Positions 1 to 8,159 of a stretch of 64,000 nucleotides of DNA are shown one piece after another. Positions within the stretch are counted from its first letter, which is position 1; the number at the start of each line of letters is the position of its first letter. The notes below the pieces were generated by a model. It was not told the origin of the DNA. It saw nothing but the letters and a program-made list of their open reading frames with translations, and searched no databases. Source of the stretch: Hyphomicrobiales bacterium (GTDB lineage: Bacteria; Pseudomonadota; Alphaproteobacteria; Rhizobiales; Rhizobiaceae); NCBI GenBank assembly GCA_900466605.1, contig UBMU01000033.1, forward strand, positions 46,281 through 110,280. Direction: 5' to 3'. A program made the position numbers and the translations under genes.

Positions 1-672
1 TCGTTGCTCGGGGCCTCCGGTTCCGGCAAGTCCACCTTCCTGCGCTGCATCAACTTGCTGGAGACGGCGAGCGATGGCGAGATTTGGGTCGATGGCGAGC
101 AGATCCGCATGGTCCACAAGGGCGGAACAAGCCGGCCCGCAAGCCAGCAGCAGGTCGATCACATCCGCTCCGAACTCGGCATGGTGTTCCAGTCCTTCAA
201 TCTCTGGTCTCACATGACGATCTTGCAGAATGTGATCGAGGGCCCCGTTCATGTTCTCAAGCGCCCTCGTGGAGAATGCATCGCCGAGGCTGAGGCACTC
301 CTCGAGAAGGTCGGGATAGCAGACAAGAGACATGCCTATCCCGCACATCTGTCGGGTGGCCAGCAGCAGCGCGCGGCGATCGCCCGGGCACTGGCGATGA
401 AGCCAAAAGTCATGCTCTTCGACGAACCGACCTCGGCGCTCGACCCGGAGCTGGTCGGCGAGGTGCTGCGCGTCATGCGCGCGCTCGCCGAGGAGGGGAT
501 GACCATGCTGGTGGTCACGCACGAGATGAGCTTTGCACGAAATGTCTCCAACAGGGTCGTCTTCATGAAGGAGGGCCTGGTTGAAAGCAGTGGCGCGCCC
601 GATGAGATGTTTGGTGGCGGCGCGTCTCCTGCTTTCCGCCAGTTCATAGGCCATTTCGGAAGCGGGCGGTGA
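1..672 (+). CDS. Polar amino-acid ABC transporter ATPase (5' truncated by window edge)
   Basis: This is the cytoplasmic ATPase of a histidine/glutamine-type (HisP/GlnQ) amino-acid importer. The reading frame is open from base 1, so about the first 30 residues lie outside the window. Walker A (GASGSGKS) is at the very start, followed by the Q-loop (VFQSFNLW), the signature (LSGGQQQR), Walker B (VMLFDEP) and the H-loop (VTHE), in normal order and spacing. The C-terminus (RQFIGHF) is typical of the family. Its stop overlaps the next start (TGATG), so it is translationally coupled to the ammonia-lyase homologue. This suggests that the imported amino acid or amine is the substrate of the two downstream enzymes. 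Substrate specificity cannot be read from an ATPase. Confidence 0.9.
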   Translation, partial: SLLGASGSGKSTFLRCINLLETASDGEIWVDGEQIRMVHKGGTSRPASQQQVDHIRSELGMVFQSFNLWSHMTILQNVIEGPVHVLKRPRGECIAEAEALLEKVGIADKRHAYPAHLSGGQQQRAAIARALAMKPKVMLFDEPTSALDPELVGEVLRVMRALAEEGMTMLVVTHEMSFARNVSNRVVFMKEGLVESSGAPDEMFGGGASPAFRQFIGHFGSGR

Positions 673-2156
673 TGGTCACGATTGATAAGGCGATCGGCTG
701 GCGCGACGTGGCGCGTGTGGCAGCCGGTGACACGCTTGCGCTGTCTGACGTGGCGTGGGCGCGCGTCAACAACGCCAGCAAGATCGTTGAACGGATTGTG
801 GAAACCGGCGTGCGCGCCTACGGCATCAATACCGGCGTCGGCGCGCTTTCGGATACGGTGGTTGATCGCGAATCCCAGAGCCGGCTGTCGCGCAACATTA
901 TCCTCAGCCATGCCTGTGCCGTCGGCGAACTGCTGGCAGCACGTGAGGTTCGAGCGGTCATCGCCGCGCAAATCGCAAATTTTGCGCACGGCTACTCCGG
1001 CGTGCGGGCGGATATCATTCGCCATTTAGCGACATTTCTAGAACGCGACTGCGTGCCAGATGTCCCGTCAAAAGGCTCGGCCGGCTACCTCACGCACAAT
1101 GCCCATACCGCGCTCGTCCTCATCGGCGAGGGAAGTGCAATGGTGGCGGGCAAACGCATGAGTGGTCAAGAGGCGTTGCGCGCCATCGGACTTGCACCGC
1201 TCGTGCTCGGCGCGAAGGAGGGATTGAGCCTTGTGAATGGTACGGCATGCGCAACTGGCCTGGCCAGCGTCGCGTTGGCACGCGCCAGCCATCTGCTCGA
1301 CTGGTCTGATGCGGTTGCCGCCCTGACGCTCGAGGCAACTGGATGCCAGATGGCGGCCTTCGACGAAGCAGTCCTGGCGCTGCGACCGTCTCGCGGTATC
1401 GCGCTGGTAGGTACCGCTTTGAGGCGGCGTCTGGATGGTAGCGGCCTGATCGCGGCGGCGCTCGGAAAACGTACTCAAGATGCACTCAGCCTACGCGCTG
1501 TACCACATGCCCATGGGGCGGCCCGCGACGTCTTTGAGAATGCTTCACTAGTTGTCGATGCCGAACTTGCGTCAGTCACGGATAACCCGGCTGTCTCCGG
1601 GACACCCGAAAATCCCGTTGTTTCGTCGGAGGCTCACGCCGTGGCGCCCGCCCTTGCCCAAGTGTGCGATAGCCTGGCAATCGCCCTTGCGCAGATATCG
1701 GCCATGAGCGAGCGCCGCATGGACCGGCTCGTCAATCCCTTGGTTAGCGGCTTGCCGCCATTCCTGGCGAACGATGCTGGTAGCAACTCCGGCTTCATGA
1801 TCGCGCAATACACGGCCGCGGCGCTCAGCAACGAGAACCGCAGGCTGGCGGCACCGGCCTCCACCGATGGTGGCCTAACCTCCGGCCTTCAGGAGGATTT
1901 TCTTGCCCATCCGACGGCTGCGGCAAACAAGCTTCTTTCGGTGATTGACAACGCCGAGTATGTCCTCGCGATCGAGTTGATGGCGGCAGCCCAGGCGCAC
2001 GACTTCCTTGCGTCAGCAGCTTCGCGAGCCACCGGCACGGACGCAATTCACCGCACGGTGCGCCAGGTCGTTTCGCACTATTACGACGATCGTCCGCTTG
2101 CGGGCGACATCGAGGCAATTCGGGCACTCCTACGTGCCGAATTACCACCAACTTGA
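672..2156 (+). CDS. Histidine/aromatic ammonia-lyase family protein lacking the MIO triad
   Basis: A 494-residue member of the HAL/PAL fold family. Conserved landmarks are the N-terminal YGINTGVG loop (residues 50-57), EGLSLVNGT (183-191), the QD..SLR segment (269-275), TDNP (303-306) and a C-terminal PAS..G....QED segment. The family makes its electrophilic MIO cofactor from an internal Ala-Ser-Gly, normally in GSxGASGDLxPLxH. Here the region reads GSAGYLTHNAH (135-145), so exactly those three residues are missing while the flanks align. The usual catalytic Tyr of the QDPYSLR motif is Leu272, and the usual GGNFH is SSEAH. Classical ammonia-lyase chemistry is therefore doubtful. The start is ATG 672, overlapping the upstream stop; GTG 669 is in frame just before it. 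The gene is followed after 16 bp by a flavin oxidase. Confidence 0.85.
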   Translation: MVTIDKAIGWRDVARVAAGDTLALSDVAWARVNNASKIVERIVETGVRAYGINTGVGALSDTVVDRESQSRLSRNIILSHACAVGELLAAREVRAVIAAQIANFAHGYSGVRADIIRHLATFLERDCVPDVPSKGSAGYLTHNAHTALVLIGEGSAMVAGKRMSGQEALRAIGLAPLVLGAKEGLSLVNGTACATGLASVALARASHLLDWSDAVAALTLEATGCQMAAFDEAVLALRPSRGIALVGTALRRRLDGSGLIAAALGKRTQDALSLRAVPHAHGAARDVFENASLVVDAELASVTDNPAVSGTPENPVVSSEAHAVAPALAQVCDSLAIALAQISAMSERRMDRLVNPLVSGLPPFLANDAGSNSGFMIAQYTAAALSNENRRLAAPASTDGGLTSGLQEDFLAHPTAAANKLLSVIDNAEYVLAIELMAAAQAHDFLASAASRATGTDAIHRTVRQVVSHYYDDRPLAGDIEAIRALLRAELPPT

Positions 2157-2172
2157 AGGTAAGGACGCAAAA

Positions 2173-3333
2173 ATGACGGCTGAGTTCGATGTCGCAGTTG
2201 TAGGTCTCGGGGCCATGGGGAGCGCGGCTCTTTCCTTCCTTGCGGCGCGGGGCGCCCGAACGATCGGTATCGATGCCTATTTCCCGGCTCATCAGCTCAG
2301 TTCCTCGCACGGAGATAGCCGCCTCATTCGGCTCGGCTATTTCGAAGACCCCTCCTATGTGCCGCTGCTGCAGCGCGCCTATCACAATTGGCGCACTTTG
2401 GAGGCGCGGCTGCGGGCAGACGTATTGACAATCACCGGTGTTCTTCAAATCGGTGCCGAGAACAGCAAGATCGTCGCGGGAACGCGCGCGTCGTGCAAAA
2501 TGCACGGCTTGGAGCACGAAGTACTCGACCGGGCTGATATGGCGCGTCGATTTCCCGCTTTCCAACTGGATGACCAGGAGATTGCCGTCCTTGATCCACA
2601 GGGCGGCTATCTCAGGCCCGAAGCGGCCGTCATGGGTTATCTCAATCTCGCAGTGCAGGACGGCGCCGTTCTGCACTTTGGCGAACGGGTCATCACGATA
2701 GAGCCCGGTGACGGGGGCGTGACGATCCGTTCGGCCGACGGTCAGTACCGAGCCAAGAAGGTCGTGGTCGCCACCGGCTCTTGGATAACCGAGCTCGTCC
2801 CGCAATTGAAAGAGCATGCTGTCCCGATCCGCCAGGTCGTTGCATGGTATCAGCCGCGCGATGGGTTCGCGACCGAACCGCAGCGCATGCCATGCTTTCT
2901 TCGGGACGAGGGAGCGGAGGGCTCCTATTTCGGTTTTCCGGCGATCGGCGTCGATGGCGTCAAAGTTGGCCGACATGCGCATTTTCGTCAACCGATCGAT
3001 CCCAACCAGCCCAATCCGCCGGTCAACGATGCAGACACGACACTGCTCGATAGCTTTATTGCCAAGCGCGTACCCGCGGCCGCGGGGTCACGCGTCAACG
3101 CAGTGACATGCCGCTATACCATGCTGCCGAGCGAGGATTTCCTGCTGGACCTTGCACCCGGCAACCCGAACGTGGTCGTCGCTTCGCCATGTTCTGGACA
3201 TGGCTTCAAGTTCACCAGTGTAGTCGGCGAGATTCTTGCCGACCTGGCACTTGAGGGCGAAAGCAGTTTGCCGATTGCCGCGTTCTCGTTCGATGCGATG
3301 AACCGCTTCATCGATGCGCGCCAATCGGCGTGA
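2173..3333 (+). CDS. FAD-dependent amine oxidase, sarcosine / N-methyltryptophan oxidase type
   Basis: A 386-residue flavoenzyme of the monomeric sarcosine oxidase (MSOX/SolA) family, which oxidises N-substituted amino acids with O2. The N-terminal Rossmann motif GLGAMGSAAL (11-20) binds ADP. SHGDSR (45-50), Lys264 in KVGRH and Cys340 in SPCSGHGFKF match the active-site His/Arg, the oxygen-activating Lys and the covalent 8-alpha-S-cysteinyl FAD site of the family. The start at ATG 2173 is preceded by an AAGGTAAGGA ribosome-binding region; the frame is open further upstream, but that part overlaps the preceding gene. It forms an operon with the ammonia-lyase homologue and the amino-acid importer, and ends 7 bp from the convergent sugar-transporter operon. 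The same family includes fungal fructosyl-amino-acid oxidases, so an Amadori-type substrate is possible but unproven. Confidence 0.88.
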   Translation: MTAEFDVAVVGLGAMGSAALSFLAARGARTIGIDAYFPAHQLSSSHGDSRLIRLGYFEDPSYVPLLQRAYHNWRTLEARLRADVLTITGVLQIGAENSKIVAGTRASCKMHGLEHEVLDRADMARRFPAFQLDDQEIAVLDPQGGYLRPEAAVMGYLNLAVQDGAVLHFGERVITIEPGDGGVTIRSADGQYRAKKVVVATGSWITELVPQLKEHAVPIRQVVAWYQPRDGFATEPQRMPCFLRDEGAEGSYFGFPAIGVDGVKVGRHAHFRQPIDPNQPNPPVNDADTTLLDSFIAKRVPAAAGSRVNAVTCRYTMLPSEDFLLDLAPGNPNVVVASPCSGHGFKFTSVVGEILADLALEGESSLPIAAFSFDAMNRFIDARQSA

Positions 3334-3340
3334 GTATCCC

Positions 3341-4411
3341 CTAACTGCAGCGCCATCCGCTCTCTGCATCAAACAGGTGAATTGCCTCTCTATCGAAGGA
3401 AAGGCTCAACTGCTGGCCATTCTGAAGTGCGGTGCGTGGCGGCAGGGCGGCCATGATCCGCTGTGTGCCGACAAAAGCGGTGACAACAAGCTCGGGACCG
3501 GTCAATTCGGCAACCTCGCATTTCGCTGGAATAGTGAGGCCCGACGAAACTAGTCGAAGTGCCTCTGGGCGTATGCCTGCAATCAGCTTCTGCCCATCCT
3601 TGGGAGGCATCCCAAGGTCATCCGGCAGAGGCAGAATGGTCTCAGTGCCGTCGATCCGCAGTGCGTTCGAATGAACGGTGACTTTCAGAAGGTTCATCGG
3701 TGGCGCACCGACGAAGGTGGCGACATAGAGGGTTGCCGGCCGGTCGTATATCTCTGATGGCGTCCCAAGCTGCTCGATCCGCCCATCGCGCATGACGGCG
3801 ATGCGGGTAGCCAGCGTCATGGCCTCGATCTGGTCATGGGTGACGTAGACGACCGTGGTCTTCAGCATCTGATGCAGGCGCTTGAGTTCCGTGCGCATCT
3901 CCATGCGAAGCTTCGCATCGAGATTGGAAAGCGGTTCGTCGAAAAGGAAGACCTCCGGCTTGCGTACGAGAGCCCGCCCGATTGCAACGCGCTGGCGCTG
4001 GCCTCCCGACAACTGGCTCGGCTTGCGCTCGAGCAGGCTTTCGATCTGCAGCAGTCTGGCCGCATCGCGTACAGCCCGATCACGCTCGGCAGCCGGAACC
4101 TTGCGCATCTCCAGGCCAAAACCGATATTGCGGTGGACCGTCAGGTTCGGATAGAGCGCGTAAGACTGGAAGACCATCGCAATGTCGCGATCTTTCGGGT
4201 GCACGCCAATAATAGAGCGCTCGCCGATACGCACGTCGCCGCTGGTGGCCTCGGCCAACCCAGCGATGATGTTGAGCAGGGTCGACTTTCCGCAGCCCGA
4301 GGAGCCGAGCAGCACGAGAAATTCTCCGCTTTCGAGCGCGATATCGATGCCTTTCAGGGTTTCGACATCGCCGTAAGTCTTGCGGATATTGACGATCTCA
4401 AGCGCACTCAT
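3341..4411 (-). CDS. Sugar ABC transporter ATPase, MalK/UgpC type
   Basis: A 356-residue ATPase of the carbohydrate-uptake (CUT1) class that powers the two permeases encoded upstream. Walker A is LGSSGCGKST, the Q-loop is VFQSYALYPNLTV, the signature is LSGGQRQRVAIGRAL, Walker B is VFLFDEPLSNLDAKLR and the H-loop is VTHDQIEAMTLA. The C-terminal third (from about residue 235) is the TOBE/MalK regulatory domain (GIRPEAL). It is the last gene of the operon: its ATG overlaps the stop of the PfkB kinase by 4 bp. It ends tail-to-tail with the flavin oxidase gene. Confidence 0.93.
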   Translation of the reverse strand: MSALEIVNIRKTYGDVETLKGIDIALESGEFLVLLGSSGCGKSTLLNIIAGLAEATSGDVRIGERSIIGVHPKDRDIAMVFQSYALYPNLTVHRNIGFGLEMRKVPAAERDRAVRDAARLLQIESLLERKPSQLSGGQRQRVAIGRALVRKPEVFLFDEPLSNLDAKLRMEMRTELKRLHQMLKTTVVYVTHDQIEAMTLATRIAVMRDGRIEQLGTPSEIYDRPATLYVATFVGAPPMNLLKVTVHSNALRIDGTETILPLPDDLGMPPKDGQKLIAGIRPEALRLVSSGLTIPAKCEVAELTGPELVVTAFVGTQRIMAALPPRTALQNGQQLSLSFDREAIHLFDAESGWRCS

Positions 4412-5340
4412 TGAGCAGTATCCTCGGATGCTGATGGTCCGCCATAGGTGCGGGGGAGGGTGGAAATGGCTCGCGAAGCCACCTCGGTTCCCGCCTTCAG
4501 GCAGGCGCCAAGCGACTTCTCCTGTGCCAGTGCGGCAAGAAAGCCAGCATTGAAGACGTCACCGGCGCCGATAGTGTCAACGACCTTGACCGAGGGGGCG
4601 GCAACTGAGATGCATTGGCCGTCCGCACCGATCGCGAGGGCTCCATCCGGGCCGCGCTTGACAACGACGATCGCACCATCAGGCATATGCGACCGGATCT
4701 CGGCTGCTGCTTTGGTCGGGTCGTCGAGGCCTGCAAGGGTGGTGGTCTCGACCTCATTGAGAAGTGCGATCGCACAACGGGAAAGCCAGCGTCGTGTCGC
4801 CTCGCAGTTCTTGATCGTCCAGCCGTCGAGCGGCCACCCGGTATCGAGCGCAACCGAAACCCCGTGCTGATCAGCCCAGTCAAAAAACGCATCGTATTCG
4901 CGTGTCAGATCGTCCGTCAGGAACGAACCGCAAAGCAAGGCATAACCACCGGTCAGCTTCGCGCCGTCGAGAACGGTTAGGACATCATCCAAGGTGAAGC
5001 GCGGCAGGTGACCACGCGTGGTGAAGAAGGTGCGCTCACCGTCGGGATGTGTGATGCCGACAGAGAGCGTCGTCTGCTCCGGGCGCACCGGCCACTTCGC
5101 AGCGCGCTCGCCGAAAGACTCGCTCAGCCATCGGCCGAACTGGTCGCTGCCGACATTGGCGGCAATCTCGAATTCGACGCCGAGGCCTTCCCATGCGAGT
5201 GCGCTGTTGCCTGCGGCTCCACCGACGCGCAATTCGTCATGATCGACGATGATCTCGGTGCCGGCCTTGGGCCAGGGATCTGCGGGACCGAGAATGAGAT
5301 CAACATTGACGTTTCCGAGAACAGCAAGCGGACGCATCAT
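4408..5340 (-). CDS. PfkB/ribokinase-family sugar kinase
   Basis: A 310-residue kinase of the ribokinase/PfkB superfamily, expected to phosphorylate a sugar or sugar derivative with ATP in the cytoplasm. The N-terminal signature GNVNVDLI and the substrate loop RVGGAAGNSALA are present. The C-terminal PfkB signature DTIGAGDVFNAGFL carries the catalytic Asp and the anion hole (GAGD). It overlaps its neighbours by 4 bp on each side (ATGA), sitting between a SIS isomerase and the transporter ATPase. A kinase plus SIS pair in a sugar-uptake operon recalls fructoselysine (frlBD) type pathways, where a phosphorylated Amadori compound is cleaved by the SIS enzyme. The exact substrate is not visible here. 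Confidence 0.9.
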   Translation of the reverse strand: MMRPLAVLGNVNVDLILGPADPWPKAGTEIIVDHDELRVGGAAGNSALAWEGLGVEFEIAANVGSDQFGRWLSESFGERAAKWPVRPEQTTLSVGITHPDGERTFFTTRGHLPRFTLDDVLTVLDGAKLTGGYALLCGSFLTDDLTREYDAFFDWADQHGVSVALDTGWPLDGWTIKNCEATRRWLSRCAIALLNEVETTTLAGLDDPTKAAAEIRSHMPDGAIVVVKRGPDGALAIGADGQCISVAAPSVKVVDTIGAGDVFNAGFLAALAQEKSLGACLKAGTEVASRAISTLPRTYGGPSASEDTAQ

Positions 5341-6359
5341 TCGCTCCGGGTAATCTTTGTTGAGCGTACCGGCGTACCGGCGTTCTCAACGCGTGCGTCG
5401 GCGAAGGCAATCATGAAGCGCTGCGCGACTGGCAGCATCGCGAAGATAGCGGCCAGGCCCGCGGCTGGCTTGAAAGCAATGGTAACCGCGCCCGCGACAG
5501 GCTCTTCGCCCGATGCATCGAAGATGATGACCGGAGCACCGGTTTCGACAGCCGATACAGCCATGGCCGTGACCAGGCCGGCCGTGTTGTCCTGTCCTCG
5601 GAAAAGAACGACACCGATTGCCGATCCGAGCATCTCCATCGGTCCGTGGCGCAATTGGCCACCCTCCAACGAAAAGCAAGGGCGGCGGGAGAGCTCGGTT
5701 AAGCCAAGCGCCAGCGCCTCCGCAAGGCCCTGCAAACGCCTCCCCGAGGTGACCACCGTACCAACGCCATCCAAGGCAGCAAGGGCCGTGTCGATACTTG
5801 GCGTTTCGGGCGAGGTGAGGGCGACAATCGCTGCTGCGGGATCTTCTCCGAGAGCTGCCAGTACGCACAGATGAAGGGCAAAGGAGACGGTGAGGCTGCG
5901 GGTGGCTGCGAACGCCAATTCCGTGCCGCCGGCACCGACGAGCGAAGGAGCCGTGCGTGCGAGAAACGACCCTGCCTCCAGTGTCAGTCCGAACGTGTCG
6001 GAAATGCCGCCGGTTTCATTGAACCAGCGCACAACCTCGGCGCTTTCGCCGGATTGCGAAGTGATGAGGACGGTCCTTCCCTCGAGCGAGAGTGGCTGTC
6101 CCAGCTGTTCGGACAGGGGCAGGGCAATCGCATCGATGCCGATGGCGCGATAGAGCGGTTCGACCGCGCGACCGACGGCATGAGAGCCGCCCATGCCGAG
6201 AAGGACAAGACTGCCGTTCTTCTTTAGCGACGCCGCGATGGCTTGAGCAGTTTGCTTAGCACCAGCGTAGGACGACAAAGCATCCTCATGCTGGCGCGCC
6301 ATTTCGCGATCGATTGCGATCAGTCCAGCTGGTCGTGTGGTTTCCATGGTGTTTGTCAT
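5337..6359 (-). CDS. SIS-domain sugar isomerase/deglycase
   Basis: A 340-residue protein with two SIS folds, like the isomerase half of glucosamine-6-phosphate synthase and FrlB/AgaS-type enzymes. The first SIS domain shows LLGMGGSHAVGRA and the phosphosugar-binding ITSQSGESAEV. The second contains FSLEGGQLRHGPMEML, matching the conserved E..RHGP motif of GlmS and FrlB, where Glu and His act in ring opening and isomerisation. There is no glutaminase domain, so it is not a GlmS. Four-base overlaps tie it to a permease upstream and the PfkB kinase downstream. The likely substrate is a 6-phosphorylated amino sugar or Amadori product, as an inference from context. Confidence 0.85.
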   Translation of the reverse strand: MTNTMETTRPAGLIAIDREMARQHEDALSSYAGAKQTAQAIAASLKKNGSLVLLGMGGSHAVGRAVEPLYRAIGIDAIALPLSEQLGQPLSLEGRTVLITSQSGESAEVVRWFNETGGISDTFGLTLEAGSFLARTAPSLVGAGGTELAFAATRSLTVSFALHLCVLAALGEDPAAAIVALTSPETPSIDTALAALDGVGTVVTSGRRLQGLAEALALGLTELSRRPCFSLEGGQLRHGPMEMLGSAIGVVLFRGQDNTAGLVTAMAVSAVETGAPVIIFDASGEEPVAGAVTIAFKPAAGLAAIFAMLPVAQRFMIAFADARVENAGTPVRSTKITRSE

Positions 6360-7204
6360 CCCTTGACGCCGCCGCTTGTCAGCCCGGAAATCAGGGCCCG
6401 TTGCATGACGAGACCGACCAGCACCGGCGGAAAGGCGGCGAGCACGCCGGCGGTGGCGATCAGTCCGTAGTCGGAGACACGGCCGCCGGCGAGGTCGGCA
6501 ATGGCAACCGTGAGTGTCTTGGCGCGCTGGTCGGAAGTGAAGAGCAGCGCATAGAAGAATTCATCCCAGCCGAGCAGGAAGGCAAACAGCGCCGAGGTCG
6601 CGACTACAGGCATTGCCAGCGGAAGCGTGATGATTTTCCATGTCTGGAACAGACCCGCGCCATCGATCATTGCTGCCGCCTCAATCTCTTTCGGGATGGA
6701 GTCAAAGCCGGACTTCATGAGCCAGGTCGTGAAGGGCGCGAGAATTGTCAGGTATACGAGGGCAAGACCGAAAACGTTGTTCAGCATGCCGAGATGCGCG
6801 AGGCCCATGTAGAGCGGTACAGCAAGCGCCACCGGCGGCAGCATGTACGTGGCAATAACCATTGAAAGCGACCAGCCGACGGAAGGAGTGCGCGACACGG
6901 CCCAGCCGGCCGGAATGGCCAGTGCGATGGCTGCAATCGTTGCCATGCCTGCAACCTCGATGCTGTTTCTGAGCGACGAGGTGAAAGCCGCGCCAGCGCT
7001 GTTTTCGATGGTCGACAACAGGACGCCGTAGCGCGAGAAATCAGCCGACTGCGGCCACCAGCTCAGCGGCTTGGCGGCAAGATCGGCAGCCGGCGAGATG
7101 CTCATGATGAAGAGCCACAGGATTGGTGCGAGAATGACTGCGCCAAGCAGCAACGCGCAAGCATAGATGAAGACTGAAAAGATCGGGCTCTTGCGTTCCA
7201 TCAA
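6356..7204 (-). CDS. Sugar ABC transporter permease, MalG type
   Basis: A 282-residue inner-membrane permease of the CUT1 class with about six hydrophobic segments; the first is near residues 12-32 (VFIYACALLLGAVILAPILW). The cytoplasmic EAA loop that docks the ATPase is visible as EIEAAAMIDGAGLFQTWKII around residues 172-191. The protein ends LISGLTSGGVKG, as is usual for MalG-like subunits. It overlaps the MalF-type permease and the SIS gene by 4 bp each. It should form a heterodimer with the upstream permease and use the ATPase at the end of the operon. Confidence 0.92.
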   Translation of the reverse strand: MMERKSPIFSVFIYACALLLGAVILAPILWLFIMSISPAADLAAKPLSWWPQSADFSRYGVLLSTIENSAGAAFTSSLRNSIEVAGMATIAAIALAIPAGWAVSRTPSVGWSLSMVIATYMLPPVALAVPLYMGLAHLGMLNNVFGLALVYLTILAPFTTWLMKSGFDSIPKEIEAAAMIDGAGLFQTWKIITLPLAMPVVATSALFAFLLGWDEFFYALLFTSDQRAKTLTVAIADLAGGRVSDYGLIATAGVLAAFPPVLVGLVMQRALISGLTSGGVKG

Positions 7205-8085
7205 GCAGCACTTCCTGCGGTCTTGCGCACCAGCGCGGCATAGGCGACGGCGAGTAGCGTCACCAGCAATGTGACGATCAGTGCCAGCGATGCGCCGGAC
7301 CCAGCGCGCTGGAACGAGAACGCTTCCTGGTAGACAAGTATCGACAACGTCCTTGTGCTATTTGCGGGCCCCCCCCGGGTCATGACCCAGATGATGTCGA
7401 ACACCTTGAAGGCTTCGATAGTACGCAGCACAAGCGCCACCATCAGCGGTCCCGCGAGATAAGGCAGGATCACGAAGCGAAAGCGGGCGAACGGGCCGGC
7501 GCCATCGACCAGGGAGGCAGCGGTAACGTCACGCGGCACCGCCTGCAGGGCAGCAAGCGCAATGAGCGCCACCAATGGGAAGTTCTTCCAGCAATCTGCA
7601 ACGATCAGTGCCGCAAGCGCTGTCCCCGGCTCGCCGAGCCACGAACGATACGCGTCAATCAAGCCGAGCTGCGTCAGCGCTGCGTTAAGCGCACCGTATT
7701 CCGGATTGTAGATTAGCCGCCAGAGCGTTGCGTTGACGACCGTCGGCAACGCCCAAGGGAGGATCATCAGCGCGCGCAATACCGCGCGGCCGCGGAAGTC
7801 CTGGTTGAGGAGAAGGGCTGCAAGCACGCCGATCACCATCTCGGCGGCGACTGAAATGACCGCGAACCATGTGGTAGTGACCAGGGTCCGCTGAAAATTC
7901 GAACCGGAGATCATTTTGACGTAGTTGTCGATGCCGACGAAATTGCCGGCGGTGCCGACAAGCTTGGCATCGGTGAATGACAGACCGACGGTGTCGATCA
8001 GCGGCCATCCAATGACGGCGATCATCACGACAAGCAGCGGCAACATCAAAAGCCACGCGCGGGTTGTCATCCAGGTGCCGGACAT
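7201..8085 (-). CDS. Sugar ABC transporter permease, MalF type
   Basis: A 294-residue CUT1 permease. The start at ATG 8085 is chosen because a GAGAGGG sequence lies 6-7 bases upstream; an in-frame TTG at 8100 would overlap that site. The N-terminal membrane helix (AWLLMLPLLVVMIAVIGWPL) begins near residue 8. The EAA loop reads DVTAASLVDGAGPFARFRFV in the C-terminal half. The 74-bp gap to the binding-protein gene holds a strong hairpin, while the gene overlaps the next permease by 4 bp. Confidence 0.92.
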   Translation of the reverse strand: MSGTWMTTRAWLLMLPLLVVMIAVIGWPLIDTVGLSFTDAKLVGTAGNFVGIDNYVKMISGSNFQRTLVTTTWFAVISVAAEMVIGVLAALLLNQDFRGRAVLRALMILPWALPTVVNATLWRLIYNPEYGALNAALTQLGLIDAYRSWLGEPGTALAALIVADCWKNFPLVALIALAALQAVPRDVTAASLVDGAGPFARFRFVILPYLAGPLMVALVLRTIEAFKVFDIIWVMTRGGPANSTRTLSILVYQEAFSFQRAGSGASLALIVTLLVTLLAVAYAALVRKTAGSAA

Positions 8086-8123
8086 AAGGCGCCCTCTCAA
8101 TTCATCGGCTTGTCAGAGTTGAG

Positions 8124-8146
8124 CCAGGCGGCGTAAAGCCGCCTGG
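8124..8146 (-). other. Intercistronic hairpin between binding protein and permease
   Basis: CCAGGCGGC and GCCGCCTGG form a perfect 9-bp stem around a 5-base loop. In the direction of the operon no U-run follows. It therefore looks more like an mRNA-stabilising or partial-attenuation element than a full terminator. Such elements often keep the binding-protein mRNA in excess over permease mRNA. Confidence 0.7.
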
Positions 8147-8159
8147 ACGGTTTTGTCGC

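Noticed and set aside
1825..2991. 388-codon open frame on the minus strand opposite the ammonia-lyase homologue and flavin oxidase
   Set aside because: Both genes on the plus strand have diagnostic motifs; this frame has none.
8124..8146. Rho-independent terminator after the sugar-binding-protein gene
   Set aside because: No U-run in the operon direction, and the downstream genes overlap in a continuous operon with no other promoter seen; better explained as a processing or attenuation element.
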